DNA of 64,000 nucleotides from Actinomycetaceae bacterium (GTDB lineage Bacteria; Actinomycetota; Actinomycetes; Actinomycetales; Actinomycetaceae), in NCBI GenBank assembly GCA_030537795.1, contig JAUNVE010000006.1, positions 1-64,000 of the forward strand. Direction: 5' to 3'. The notes beneath the pieces are model-generated. The model was not told the origin of the DNA and made no database searches. It was given only the letters and a program-made list of their open reading frames with translations. Shown here piece after piece: positions 1 through 9,345 of the stretch (position 1 is the first letter of the stretch; every line of letters starts with the position of its first letter). Position numbers and translations under genes: made by a program.

Positions 1-18
1 GCGCGCGCGGAATTATGG

Positions 19-1203
19 TCACGGCTTGGGGGGCATCGCGCCTAGGGGCCTCATAGCGTGCCGACCGTCGCGCGCTGGTTTGGCGGCGCGCGCGACCATA
101 ACGGCTTGCGCCTCAAGTGCGGCTGCCGCGGCCGTTGTGAAAGCGAGTTCATCTTCCTCGAATGAGCGGCCCATCGTCGATAACCGAACCTGCGAATGCG
201 CGAGAAGATTCCGGCATAAATCGGAGTCGTACCAGCTAATGTCGTGATGAGCAGCCAGGAGCGAGGCGCCGTATCGGTAGGCGCTGACAACGTCACTAGG
301 CGTATGTGAACTATCAATATCGACCAGTCCGATGCGGGTGCCGACGAGAGTGAGGGTGAGAAGCGTCGTCAATGAGTGGTGTGAGATTCCGCGGTGTTCT
401 TCGCGCGTATCTGCTTGAGAGGCACGTACCACCGGCAGTGGCGTTCCACCGAGTGAATGAGCACTGTGAATGACATGAGACACGGCTGTACCGGAAAAGC
501 CAAATGTCGTTCCCGTCCCGAGATTGCCCGGTCCTTGCGCCACGATGATGCAGTCGGCACGAGCCACGTGGTAGGCGCTCAGAAGCGCTGACGGAATTGA
601 GGCGGCTTCCAAATCACCTCCGTAGCTTTGTCCTGATGTGACAGTCGCCGCTAATTCACCATCATGACGCATTTGTGCGACCGCACGCGAAAACACAATC
701 GGTAGTGCGGCGGTATCATCCATGACGTAAACGATCCGCCAACGTGGATTGAGGGCGCGTAAGGCAGCAACCACGGCTGGGACGGCTGAATGGAGATCGG
801 CAATGACTACAGGTATCTGGTCAAGACTGTGTGCCTTAGCCATGATGTCGCGGTGCGGAGAGGCTTCCTCTTCAGTAGATAGAACCATCTGTTGATACGG
901 GGTATAGCGTGCCTTCATAATATGCCCGGAGGATAGCCAATCATCCGGAAGCGTTTCAGTACTCAGCGTCATCGCATAGCCTCCCGTACCGAGTTGCTTG
1001 GCCAGTGGTGTGCAGTCGATGCGCACGATATCGCCCTGCGCTACGGGACCGACTAGGTCAGTGTAGGCCAGGGCTTTGACTTTTGTTCCCACACCAAATC
1101 CCGCGATCTCACGAGCGGGCGTTTCAATAATGCGGGCAGAAAATGTCACTGCGGACGACCACCGTGATTGAATAGCAATGATTTGAGCTTTTCTTTGCAA
1201 CAC
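19..1203 (-). CDS. DUF3866 family protein
   Basis: The 394-residue product matches the DUF3866 family, an actinobacterial family of unknown function often found beside pafBC or proteasome-accessory genes. It has no signal peptide or membrane segment. The N-terminal ~100 residues look like a small beta domain; the rest is alternating alpha/beta with glycine-rich turns such as GPGNLGTGTTFGFSG. Start choice: a GTG at 1203 has a TATGCT hexamer exactly 6 nt upstream and no Shine-Dalgarno, which fits leaderless translation. In-frame ATG (1233) and TTG (1248) codons lie upstream and would overlap pafB. Divergent from pafB. Family assignment is good; function unknown. Confidence 0.8.
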   Translation of the reverse strand: MLQRKAQIIAIQSRWSSAVTFSARIIETPAREIAGFGVGTKVKALAYTDLVGPVAQGDIVRIDCTPLAKQLGTGGYAMTLSTETLPDDWLSSGHIMKARYTPYQQMVLSTEEEASPHRDIMAKAHSLDQIPVVIADLHSAVPAVVAALRALNPRWRIVYVMDDTAALPIVFSRAVAQMRHDGELAATVTSGQSYGGDLEAASIPSALLSAYHVARADCIIVAQGPGNLGTGTTFGFSGTAVSHVIHSAHSLGGTPLPVVRASQADTREEHRGISHHSLTTLLTLTLVGTRIGLVDIDSSHTPSDVVSAYRYGASLLAAHHDISWYDSDLCRNLLAHSQVRLSTMGRSFEEDELAFTTAAAAALEAQAVMVARAAKPARDGRHAMRPLGAMPPKP

Positions 1204-1209
1204 AATCGA

Positions 1210-1215
1210 AGCATA
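1210..1215 (-). promoter_or_regulatory. -10 hexamer of a probable leaderless DUF3866 transcript
   Basis: TATGCT on the minus strand, then exactly 6 nt, then the GTG start codon, with no Shine-Dalgarno. The spacing puts the expected transcription start at the G of GTG. No convincing -35 box is visible. Same layout as pepN, xerD, herA-like, uvrC and the SDR gene here. Confidence 0.5.
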
Positions 1216-1231
1216 CCGGTAAGGTGGAGGC

Positions 1232-2161
1232 ATGGGTCCAAATTTCAAAACCCCTCAACGTCTGCTTTCATTGTTACTTGCGCTGTCTAACCGCGAACTC
1301 GGACTAACAAAAGCGGAGATCAAGCAGCATGTGCCGAACTATCAAACGGCTAACGAAGCCAGTTCAGACCGGATGTTTGAGCGAGACAAAGAGGTGCTCG
1401 CGAATGCAGGTATCGAAATCGTGGTGAAGAAGGGGTATGAAGGAGAGCTTCGCTACGTTCTCCAACGCCCGAAAGAACGTCGTATCGTTCGGTTACAGGA
1501 TTACCAGCGTCTGTTCTTGCAGGCTGCGGCTTCGCTGTGGGAGGACGAAAAGGATCCGCTTTTCCACTTAAAAGTACGCTCAGCTGTCCATCAGACAAAA
1601 ACTGATATGCCGCGGATTGAACTGGTGGGCTCGCATAATATCGCCACGCTTATTCGTGCTCAAACAGCGGGACGTGCTGTACGTTTCACGTATATGAAAC
1701 CAGGTGAAAAGCCCGAGAAACGTCACGTTGACCCGCTTCGTATTTTCCTCGAGCTTGGCAATTTATACGTCACTGGATTTGATCATGAACGGCAGGATTT
1801 ACGAACGTTTCGATTAACCAGAATCGCAGGCGATATCGAGATGATGGCCGAAACAACAGAGCATGATAACCAAGCCAAGGCTGGAACCCGGGAAATCATG
1901 CCGGTAATGGCGGTGCGAAACACTGGTGGACGACTTGTGAAAATCGCCTCTCACACTTACGAGCATCCGCTTCCTTCGCATTTACCGGCGGATGAATGGC
2001 ACGTGGTCCGCGGAAAACCAGCACCGTATCGCGAATGGCTCGACCGAATAATCATTGAATTGACCGATACTGTTGTCCTCGGCCCAGAAGAACTCAGACG
2101 CGATGTTATCGAGCGGCTACGAGCATCGGCGCGACGCGGAGAGGAGAGGGATGATGCCTGA
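1232..2161 (+). CDS. pafB: PafB-like WYL-domain transcriptional regulator
   Basis: A 309-residue protein with an N-terminal winged-helix region (residues ~5-70) and a WYL domain from about residue 130 (FTYMKPGEKPEKRHVDPLRI). PafB and PafC form the heterodimeric DNA-damage-response activator of mycobacteria; the WYL domain is thought to sense a nucleic-acid ligand. The ATG at 1232 has a strong AGGTGGAGG Shine-Dalgarno. It overlaps pafC by 11 nt, so the pair is translationally coupled. Its promoter must lie inside the 5' part of the divergent DUF3866 gene. No pup or proteasome genes are in view, consistent with the damage-response role. Confidence 0.88.
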   Translation: MGPNFKTPQRLLSLLLALSNRELGLTKAEIKQHVPNYQTANEASSDRMFERDKEVLANAGIEIVVKKGYEGELRYVLQRPKERRIVRLQDYQRLFLQAAASLWEDEKDPLFHLKVRSAVHQTKTDMPRIELVGSHNIATLIRAQTAGRAVRFTYMKPGEKPEKRHVDPLRIFLELGNLYVTGFDHERQDLRTFRLTRIAGDIEMMAETTEHDNQAKAGTREIMPVMAVRNTGGRLVKIASHTYEHPLPSHLPADEWHVVRGKPAPYREWLDRIIIELTDTVVLGPEELRRDVIERLRASARRGEERDDA

Positions 2162-3080
2162 GCAGACAGAAATTTCGATTACTCGATTACTTTCTATCCT
2201 CGCCTGGGTTGCCCACCGCGGTGAAGTGAGCGTCAACGAATTAGCAGAACATTTTGACCGCCCGGTGGCTGCTATTCGCACGTACATACAGCAGATTGGC
2301 GACACCTACCATGATAAAGAGTCACCGTGGACACAGGTGGAAATTGATTGGAATCTCTACTGCGAAGAAGACCGCCTGAAAATCATCCAGGACTTTGATC
2401 TGTCAGCCGTCCTGGATTTTTCGGAGGATGAGTTGATTGCGCTTGTCGTCGCACTGCGCATCCTCGAAAGTGTGTTGCCAGAAGACTTAGCTGATGACGC
2501 CGCCTCAACAGCTCTTGAACTTCTGCGCGGTGTTGATCTACTAGCGGTCGATCTGTCGGGCTTCTCAGTAGTTGAGTCACCACACGACGCAGATATGCGT
2601 AGGCGGGTCGAATCGGCTCGCCGTAACCGACACGCGCTGGAAATCTCCTATGTGTCGCGTTCCGGACAGCAGTCGAAGCGGATAATTTTTCCGCAGGCAC
2701 TGGAGCTGGTGGATGGGCACTGGCTGGTCCACGCATTTTGCATGACGTCCTTTGATAACCGATCCTTCCGCATTGATCGCATCACGCAGATCAATGAACG
2801 CATCGATGAATATACGGAGTTCGAGTCGCTCAATACGCGAGAAGCGCGCGAAGTCAAAGTTATTGTTGAGCCACGCGCGCAGTGGCTTGTCGATAACTAT
2901 GTAACGCATAAGCGCGACGACGGAACTATAGTTGCGTGGTTCAATGTATACGACGACGCATGGGCAGTCGACCAGCTCATCTCATTGGGGAAACACCTCA
3001 TTGAATGCGATGCGCCAGACCTCGTTTTTGCTGCTTCACAGCGCGCGCAGCACGCACTAAAAAACTATGCTGTAGATTGA
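2151..3080 (+). CDS. pafC: PafC-like WYL-domain transcriptional regulator
   Basis: A 309-residue partner of PafB with the same layout: N-terminal HTH (ITRLLSILAWVAHRGEVSVNEL) and a central-to-C-terminal WYL domain (LEISYVSRSGQQSKRI, then PQALELVDGHWLVHAFC). Two consecutive ATGs occur at 2151 and 2154 behind an AGGAGAGG Shine-Dalgarno within the end of pafB; the first is used here. In mycobacteria PafBC activates RecA-independent DNA-repair genes. The pafB-pafC-tatA-tatC-helY order matches the M. tuberculosis Rv2096c-Rv2092c block, which supports the assignment. Confidence 0.88.
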   Translation: MMPEQTEISITRLLSILAWVAHRGEVSVNELAEHFDRPVAAIRTYIQQIGDTYHDKESPWTQVEIDWNLYCEEDRLKIIQDFDLSAVLDFSEDELIALVVALRILESVLPEDLADDAASTALELLRGVDLLAVDLSGFSVVESPHDADMRRRVESARRNRHALEISYVSRSGQQSKRIIFPQALELVDGHWLVHAFCMTSFDNRSFRIDRITQINERIDEYTEFESLNTREAREVKVIVEPRAQWLVDNYVTHKRDDGTIVAWFNVYDDAWAVDQLISLGKHLIECDAPDLVFAASQRAQHALKNYAVD

Positions 3081-3147
3081 CATAGACTGAGGGAACTAGC
3101 GCGTGAAATCGAATGTTTCGCGCCCGAGATGAATGGAAGTGCAAAGC

Positions 3148-3396
3148 ATGGGAGCTATGCGACCGTGGCATTGGATTGTGGTGTTACTGGTTATCGTTGT
3201 CGTTTTTGGGGCCTCGCGATTGCCAAATATTGCTAAGAATGTCGGGCAATCTGCCAAAGTTCTGAAAAAAGAAATGCGGGAACTGACCGAAGATGATGAC
3301 CCGATTCTGCGCGGGGATCAAACCGGTACCGCTTCCGATGCACATCGCGACACCTCCGCCCGTGCTGAGGGAACCGATCCTCATCAACCGCAGTAG
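3148..3396 (+). CDS. tatA: Sec-independent translocase subunit TatA
   Basis: An 82-residue protein with the TatA plan: one N-terminal membrane helix (WHWIVVLLVIVVVFGASRLP), a glycine hinge, an amphipathic helix (NIAKNVGQSAKVLKKEMREL) and an acidic, polar tail. TatA oligomers form the pore for folded twin-arginine substrates. The ATG at 3148 gives the typical MGAMRPWHW start and has a GGAAG upstream; an in-frame ATG at 3133 would add five residues. tatC follows after a few nucleotides. TatB is not in the window. Confidence 0.9.
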   Translation: MGAMRPWHWIVVLLVIVVVFGASRLPNIAKNVGQSAKVLKKEMRELTEDDDPILRGDQTGTASDAHRDTSARAEGTDPHQPQ

Positions 3397-3405
3397 TGTG
3401 TGTTG

Positions 3406-4233
3406 ATGGCTCGACGAAAAAAGCGTGATCCAGAGGGGCGGATGCCTCTTGTCGACCACCTATTGGAAGCGCGTCAACGAATTGTGTACGCGTTTATCGG
3501 GCTCATCATCGCTTCGGTAATCGGATGGTTTCTGTATCCGATGGTGTTCGACTACATGGCTCAACCATTGACGGATTTGCGGACCGAAGGAAAAGAGGCA
3601 CAGCTAAATTTCGAAACTGTTTCGGCGGCATTCGATCTGAAGTTACGGATTTCCTTCTTCATTGGCCTGCTCATCTCATCCCCGTGGTGGCTCTACCAGA
3701 TTTGGGCCTACCTGGCACCAGCTCTGCGGAGAAACGAAAAGATCTACGCACTGGCATTTACTTTGAGCGGAGTCCTACTTTTTTCTCTCGGAGCTGCCTC
3801 AGGTGTCTGGATTATGCCGCACGCGGTACACATTCTCACGTCTTTTGCTCCGGACACCTCCGTCATGCTGATGAAGTCGGGAACATACTTCAGCTTTTAC
3901 ATGCGTTTGGTCATCCTTTTTGGAGTGTCGTTTCTCATCCCCCTCGTTATGGTGGCACTGAATTTTCTCAATGTTCTCCGAGCATCAACCATGTTGAAAG
4001 CGTGGCGATGGGCAGTCGTCCTGTCCTTTATTTTCGCGGCAATTGCCAATCCTCTGCCGGATCCGTGGACGATGACTGTTCAAGCTCTGCTACTGTGTAG
4101 TCTCTACTTTCTTGCGATCGGTGTCAGTGCAATCCACGACCGACGCTACGACCGAAAACAAGCGCGTATCGAGGCTGAACTTGACGCAGCACTCGCGCGC
4201 AACCGCAATTCTGGAGATATAGATCCGGCGTGA
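3406..4233 (+). CDS. tatC: Sec-independent translocase subunit TatC
   Basis: A ~275-residue polytopic membrane protein with six predicted helices. It carries the TatC hallmarks DPEGRMPLVDHLLEARQR at the N terminus and the first periplasmic-loop region with PLTDLRTEG and LKLRISFFIGLLISSPWW. TatC binds the twin-arginine signal peptide. Start codons GTG 3400, TTG 3403 and ATG 3406 lie in one frame; ATG 3406 is used here. No strong Shine-Dalgarno is seen, so coupling to tatA is likely. Its stop overlaps the helY start (GTGA). Confidence 0.92.
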   Translation: MARRKKRDPEGRMPLVDHLLEARQRIVYAFIGLIIASVIGWFLYPMVFDYMAQPLTDLRTEGKEAQLNFETVSAAFDLKLRISFFIGLLISSPWWLYQIWAYLAPALRRNEKIYALAFTLSGVLLFSLGAASGVWIMPHAVHILTSFAPDTSVMLMKSGTYFSFYMRLVILFGVSFLIPLVMVALNFLNVLRASTMLKAWRWAVVLSFIFAAIANPLPDPWTMTVQALLLCSLYFLAIGVSAIHDRRYDRKQARIEAELDAALARNRNSGDIDPA

Positions 4234-7028
4234 CAACACATGAAAATCGGAATGATACCGAGGATATTGAGCTGTCTGCTGCCGAACGCTATGCGGCGGC
4301 AATGAAGCGCAATGCGTACGCGCGTTCGCAAACTGCGGCGTTTGAAAGTACCTACGACTTTTCTTTCGACGAGTATCAGGTGCAAGCCTGCCAATGCGTT
4401 GAAGCAAATGACAATGTACTCGTCGCTGCACCTACGGGGGCAGGTAAAACCGTGGTCGGCGAGTTTGCGCTCTACCGTGCGGTTACGCGCGGAAGTCGAG
4501 CGTTTTACACGACACCAATCAAGGCCCTATCCAACCAGAAATTCCGCGAGCTTAAGAAGCGTTTTGGTGATGACAGGGTGGGGTTGCTAACGGGCGACAC
4601 CTCTATCAATCCCGATGCTGCTGTTGTCGTGATGACCACCGAAGTCGCGCGCAATATGATTTATGCCGGTAAGGATCTCAGTGATCTCGATTCGATTGTC
4701 CTCGACGAGGTGCACTATCTATCCGACCGATTCCGTGGACCCGTCTGGGAAGAAGTCATCATTCACGTACCCGATCACGTGCAAATTGTGGCTCTGTCTG
4801 CAACAGTGTCGAATGCCGAAGAATTTGGCGACTGGATTGGTCATGTACGCGGTGGTTGTGCCATCGTGGTATCAGAAAAGCGGCCAGTACCGCTCTATCA
4901 GCATATGATGGTCGGACGCCGACTATTCGATCTCTACGCGCCGACCAAAAAGAGCGGGAAACGGCCGACAAGACGCATTAACCCTGAGCTCCAATCAGCA
5001 ATTCGTGCGAATGAGGGCGTAGTTTCACGATCTTTTCAAGAATCGCGGCACGGTTTGGCTGGAGGGCGCCGTATGCGAAGCCGTCCTCGCCGCGTCACCA
5101 AGAGGCCATCCCGGTCAGAAACGGTAATTTCACTCGATCGCGCACACCTGCTTCCGGCAATCTACTTTATCTTTTCGCGAGCCGGATGCGACGATGCAGT
5201 TGAGCAAGTGGTGGGGGCGGGGATTCGCTTAACCTCGCCGCAAGAACGCGATCGTATTCGCGCCACGGTAGACCAAACCGTGCAGGCACTCAGCGGTGAA
5301 GACCTCTCTGTCTTACGCATCGACACCTGGGCACGCGCCTTAGAATCCGGTATCGCCTCGCATCATGCCGGTTTGCTCCCGATTATGAAGGAAACCGTAG
5401 AAACACTCTTTGCGCAGGGGTTGATCAAAGTAGTATTTGCCACTGAGACCCTAGCCCTGGGAATTAATATGCCGGCAAAAACAGTGGTCTTGGAGAGCCT
5501 ACAAAAGTGGAACGGTGTCGCACGTGTCACCCTCACACCGGGGGAATACACGCAACTCACCGGACGTGCAGGCCGACGCGGCATTGATATTGAAGGCCAT
5601 GCGGTTGTTCCTCTCACGCGGGACGCATCCCCGGAAGATGTATCCGCGCTGGCTTCTAAACGCTCGTATCCGTTGGTATCGGCTTTCCGGCCGACCTATA
5701 ACATGGTGGCCAACCTGGCTGCCACGGGCACTCTAACGCAGGCGCGGCAAGTGATGGAAGAGAGCTTCGCCCAGTTCCAGGCTGACCGCACAGTGGTGAG
5801 CTACGCTCGGGATCTGCGGGCAGCACAGCGGCGTATGGATGACCTGGCCGAATCGTTCGCCTGCGATGCCGGTGATGCGCAGGAGTATTTTGGCCTTCGC
5901 GACGATCTCAACCGGATCCAGAAAGATGCCGCCAAACGGAGAACACAGGTCCCGGTAGCACGCATCGAAGATGATCTGCTTGATCTGAGGGTGGGAGATG
6001 TCATCGCTGTTCCCGCCAGACGATCAAGTACCGACGCCGTGGTCACGCGGTCTGCTAAACGCGGGCAGCGGAGCGCTACCGTTCAAGTGGTGGTGGCTGA
6101 TGGAACGGTCGAATACGTACACGCTGGAATGCTCCCCGAGGGAGTGAGCGTGGTGGGACGCATGCGCTTGCGTAAGGAACACGTACGGAAGGTTTTCCGC
6201 TCGAAAGAGTCAATCGCAAAAGATGTTCGGATGATGCGCCGTCGCGGTAAACTCACCCGTCCGAAAAAGAAGAAAACGCGACTTCCAGCTAATGTCCGCT
6301 CTCAGATCGGCAGGCTAGAGGCGCAGATTCGTCGTCATCCCGTTCACTCCTGTCCCGAGCGCGAAATCCACGCTGCACATGCGCATCAATGGCAGAAAGC
6401 ACGCCGGGACTATCTTCGGCTGTCACAATTGATCGACGCACAGACGTCGTCTGTGGCCAAGAAATTCGACACTATCGTGGCCGTACTCGAAGACCTCGGT
6501 TGTCTGCATCGAGCTACGCTTACATCCGCGGGAGAAACGTTGCGCGGTATATATGGAGAGAAGGATCTGCTCGTTGCCCTCGCCATCGAAGCGGGTATCT
6601 GGGATCATCTTGAACCAGCCGCTTTAGCGGCGGTCGTTTCTGCCTGTGTCTTTGAACCGCGTAAAGACCACTCACCGGATACGGACATTCCGGAAGGACC
6701 GCAGGGATCTGTCGGTGTTGCTCTGCACGAGACATCAAAGATTCTCGACACCATTCATCGGGCTGAAAATGCTGCCCATGCTCCGACCACCGCATCACTT
6801 GAACTTGGCTTAGTCAATGCCATGTACTGGTGGGTGCAGGGAGACTCTCTCGCATCGGCCGTTCTCACGTCCGATCTTGAAGCGGGGGACTGGGTGCGTT
6901 GGTGTCGACAGGTGATCGACCTGCTAGGCCAAATCGGTTCTGTTGCCCATCCCCAGCTCGCCCGTCGTGCGCGCTTGAGCGCGGACCTCATTCGCCGCTC
7001 GGTCGTGACACTCGCGGAGGTCGAGTAA
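4230..7028 (+). CDS. helY: HelY/Ski2-like DEVH-box helicase
   Basis: A 932-residue superfamily 2 helicase. Walker A APTGAGKT lies at residues ~67-74 and the DEVH box at ~159-162. A helicase C domain with QLTGRAGRRGID and a C-terminal DSHCT-type helical region follow. Homologous to mycobacterial HelY and, more distantly, Ski2/Mtr4 RNA helicases, so a role in RNA processing or turnover is likely; the substrate is unproven. It starts at GTG 4230, overlapping the tatC stop. A basic low-complexity insertion at ~residues 240-300 (RRMRSRPRRVTKRPSR) sits between the two helicase lobes. Confidence 0.9.
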   Translation: MTTHENRNDTEDIELSAAERYAAAMKRNAYARSQTAAFESTYDFSFDEYQVQACQCVEANDNVLVAAPTGAGKTVVGEFALYRAVTRGSRAFYTTPIKALSNQKFRELKKRFGDDRVGLLTGDTSINPDAAVVVMTTEVARNMIYAGKDLSDLDSIVLDEVHYLSDRFRGPVWEEVIIHVPDHVQIVALSATVSNAEEFGDWIGHVRGGCAIVVSEKRPVPLYQHMMVGRRLFDLYAPTKKSGKRPTRRINPELQSAIRANEGVVSRSFQESRHGLAGGRRMRSRPRRVTKRPSRSETVISLDRAHLLPAIYFIFSRAGCDDAVEQVVGAGIRLTSPQERDRIRATVDQTVQALSGEDLSVLRIDTWARALESGIASHHAGLLPIMKETVETLFAQGLIKVVFATETLALGINMPAKTVVLESLQKWNGVARVTLTPGEYTQLTGRAGRRGIDIEGHAVVPLTRDASPEDVSALASKRSYPLVSAFRPTYNMVANLAATGTLTQARQVMEESFAQFQADRTVVSYARDLRAAQRRMDDLAESFACDAGDAQEYFGLRDDLNRIQKDAAKRRTQVPVARIEDDLLDLRVGDVIAVPARRSSTDAVVTRSAKRGQRSATVQVVVADGTVEYVHAGMLPEGVSVVGRMRLRKEHVRKVFRSKESIAKDVRMMRRRGKLTRPKKKKTRLPANVRSQIGRLEAQIRRHPVHSCPEREIHAAHAHQWQKARRDYLRLSQLIDAQTSSVAKKFDTIVAVLEDLGCLHRATLTSAGETLRGIYGEKDLLVALAIEAGIWDHLEPAALAAVVSACVFEPRKDHSPDTDIPEGPQGSVGVALHETSKILDTIHRAENAAHAPTTASLELGLVNAMYWWVQGDSLASAVLTSDLEAGDWVRWCRQVIDLLGQIGSVAHPQLARRARLSADLIRRSVVTLAEVE

Positions 7029-8596
7029 TGAGACGTCGGCTGGAAGGTTACGTCATCGAATTACCAGCGAGACGACGATTGATCGACTACGTGTTCCTTA
7101 TCCTTGCCGTGGCAGGGACGTGGGCATCTTTTCCCTATGTGGGCGCGTACTATCTCATCTATCCATCGCTCGCGCTACTCGTCGCCGTCGTCGATCGCTC
7201 GCGTTTATTGCGCGGAACCTGGTACGCCTTTGTTTTTGGTCTGGGATTTTTTCTCCTGCATATCTGGTGGGCGACCGTATCGGTGGGTTCCTATCTGCCG
7301 TGGTTTGCTCTCGCGTTTATCCAGGCTTTATTTGTCGGCCTGTGGGGGTTGAGCATCGGACTGATCCGTACCATCGATGGCATTCGACACTCGCCGCTCC
7401 TGTATTCTCTGGCCGTGGCCTTGGCCTGGGTCGGCATTGAGCAGCTACGTGGATCCATACCCTTTGGTGGATTTCCCTGGGCGTACGTCGCCTATTCCCA
7501 AGTCGACGCCCCGCTGGGGAAGCTTGCACCGTGGGGATCGGAAGTCACCATCGGTATTGCGGTTGTCGTGGTGGCGACACTCCTTCGGCGAGCGTTTTCT
7601 CTCGTTCCTTCACATGCGGTGGGCAACTGGTGGGCCCGACCGTTCGCCATTGTATGCGCAGCGGGACTTCTCATCGCTCCCGCGGCAATCGAACTTCCGG
7701 CATCCGACGAATCGGGAACGATTCGGGTGGGGATCATCCAGGGGAATGTAGAACAGCCGGTCAATGAAACCTACAGTACGCCCTACCGGGTGACGAATAA
7801 TCATGCGAAAACCACCGAGGCCGCACTCGATGCGGGAATGAGTGCCGATCTGATTGTCTGGGGCGAAAACTCTTTGGATCGGGATCCCCGTCACGACGCA
7901 AAAGCAGAAGACATACTCACGGGAGTCGTTAATCGAGCTGACACCCCCTTCATCGTCGGTGTGGTTCGACACGATACAGTGCGCTACAACGAACTCATTA
8001 CGTGGTATCCGGGTGGACGAACCGACGACTTCTATACCAAGCAACGTCCGGTCCCGTTTGGTGAATATATTCCCCTGCGACAGTACCTGTCGATACTGTC
8101 AAAGGAAACTGCCAAGGTTAGCGTTGACATGGTGGGTGGTACAGAGCCCGGGATTCTAGAAGTGGATATTGCCGATCGTCCATCGACCCAAGTGGCGGTA
8201 GGAATATGTTTTGAAGCAGCCTATGAAGACACCTTTGCCGAGGGCGTGCGTTTGGGAGGCGAATTCATTGTCGTGCCTACCAATAATTCATCCTTTGGCT
8301 ACGCGCCGGAGGCCGTACAGCAACTGCAAATGGTGCGTCTGAGAGCGATGTCGCTTTCACGATCGGCCATGCAGGTGTCCACCAACGGTGTATCGGCAAT
8401 TATTCGGCCTAACGGTGAAATGCGCTCAGTGACGGGCCTATTTGAATCGACGTGGCGCGTGGAGAGTATCCCGCTGCGAGAATCCCTCACGTTCTCCGCT
8501 CGCTATCTCCACGTTCTATCATGGGGTGTGCAATGTGCTCTAGGAGCATTGACAATCATCGGATTGATTAGCTTTGTACGAAAGCGGTACGCATGA
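7028..8596 (+). CDS. lnt: Apolipoprotein N-acyltransferase
   Basis: A 522-residue protein with several N-terminal membrane helices (~residues 20-220) and a C-terminal carbon-nitrogen hydrolase domain. The catalytic triad is visible as E280 (VWGENS), K338 (YTKQRPVPFGEY) and C394 (GICFEAAYE). Lnt transfers an acyl chain to the N-terminal cysteine of lipoproteins at the outer face of the membrane. The ATG at 7028 overlaps the helY stop by one base. It overlaps ppm1 by four bases; in M. tuberculosis these two activities are one fused protein (Rv2051c), here they are separate genes. Confidence 0.92.
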   Translation: MRRRLEGYVIELPARRRLIDYVFLILAVAGTWASFPYVGAYYLIYPSLALLVAVVDRSRLLRGTWYAFVFGLGFFLLHIWWATVSVGSYLPWFALAFIQALFVGLWGLSIGLIRTIDGIRHSPLLYSLAVALAWVGIEQLRGSIPFGGFPWAYVAYSQVDAPLGKLAPWGSEVTIGIAVVVVATLLRRAFSLVPSHAVGNWWARPFAIVCAAGLLIAPAAIELPASDESGTIRVGIIQGNVEQPVNETYSTPYRVTNNHAKTTEAALDAGMSADLIVWGENSLDRDPRHDAKAEDILTGVVNRADTPFIVGVVRHDTVRYNELITWYPGGRTDDFYTKQRPVPFGEYIPLRQYLSILSKETAKVSVDMVGGTEPGILEVDIADRPSTQVAVGICFEAAYEDTFAEGVRLGGEFIVVPTNNSSFGYAPEAVQQLQMVRLRAMSLSRSAMQVSTNGVSAIIRPNGEMRSVTGLFESTWRVESIPLRESLTFSARYLHVLSWGVQCALGALTIIGLISFVRKRYA

Positions 8597-9345
8597 CCAC
8601 CGAAAGATTACCGGCAATCGTTATCGTGCCGACGTATAACGAGAGGTTCACGCTACCGGTTCTCGTTGACAGCTTACTCACCGAATATCCGAACCTTCAT
8701 CTGCTGATTGTTGACGATGATAGCCCGGATGGGACGGGGGAGTGGGCTCGCCAAAAAGAACGAAACGAGTCCCGCGTCAACGTCCTCCACAGGCCCGCGA
8801 AATCGGGGCTGGCATCGGCCTATCTCGATGGATTCGCATGGGCAATAGAGCGCGGGTATGAGTTCCTGATGCAAATGGATGCCGATGGTTCTCATCGCAT
8901 TGGCGACGTGGGGAAACTCTTGACATGCATAGAGGCTGATGATGCGGTTGACCTCGTCATCGGATCCCGGTGGATTCCAGGAGGTCAAACCCGTGGGTGG
9001 GGCCGGCACCGAGTTGCTTTATCGCGCGCCGGAAATATCTATATCCAACTGATGCTTGGATTGGACATTTCGGATGCTACCGCTGGTTTTCGGGTATATC
9101 GGGCCAGTCTACTTCGACGCCTGCCGGTGAAAGCTATTGAATCGCGCGGCTATGGATTTCAAGTCGAAATGACATATAAGGCTCATAGGGCGGGCGCGAG
9201 TATCACTGAAGTGCCGATAGTTTTCCTCGAGCGTCGGGCCGGTCAATCGAAAATGTCAGCTGACATTATTATCGAGGAATTTGCGCATGTGACGCGATGG
9301 GGGATGCAGCGCTTGATTAGCCGCTTATATCCTCAGCGGCGGTAG
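8593..9345 (+). CDS. ppm1: Polyprenol monophosphomannose synthase
   Basis: A 250-residue GT-A-fold glycosyltransferase (family 2). The N terminus has IVIVPTYNE and LIVDDDSPDGTG, followed by the metal-binding MDADGSH. This is the DPM1/Ppm1 pattern, making polyprenyl-phosphate mannose from GDP-mannose as donor for lipoglycans and protein O-mannosylation. There are no membrane helices, so membrane attachment would be through Lnt. Coupled to lnt by an ATGA overlap. Its last 13 bases overlap the end of the convergent rbpA gene. Confidence 0.9.
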   Translation: MTTERLPAIVIVPTYNERFTLPVLVDSLLTEYPNLHLLIVDDDSPDGTGEWARQKERNESRVNVLHRPAKSGLASAYLDGFAWAIERGYEFLMQMDADGSHRIGDVGKLLTCIEADDAVDLVIGSRWIPGGQTRGWGRHRVALSRAGNIYIQLMLGLDISDATAGFRVYRASLLRRLPVKAIESRGYGFQVEMTYKAHRAGASITEVPIVFLERRAGQSKMSADIIIEEFAHVTRWGMQRLISRLYPQRR

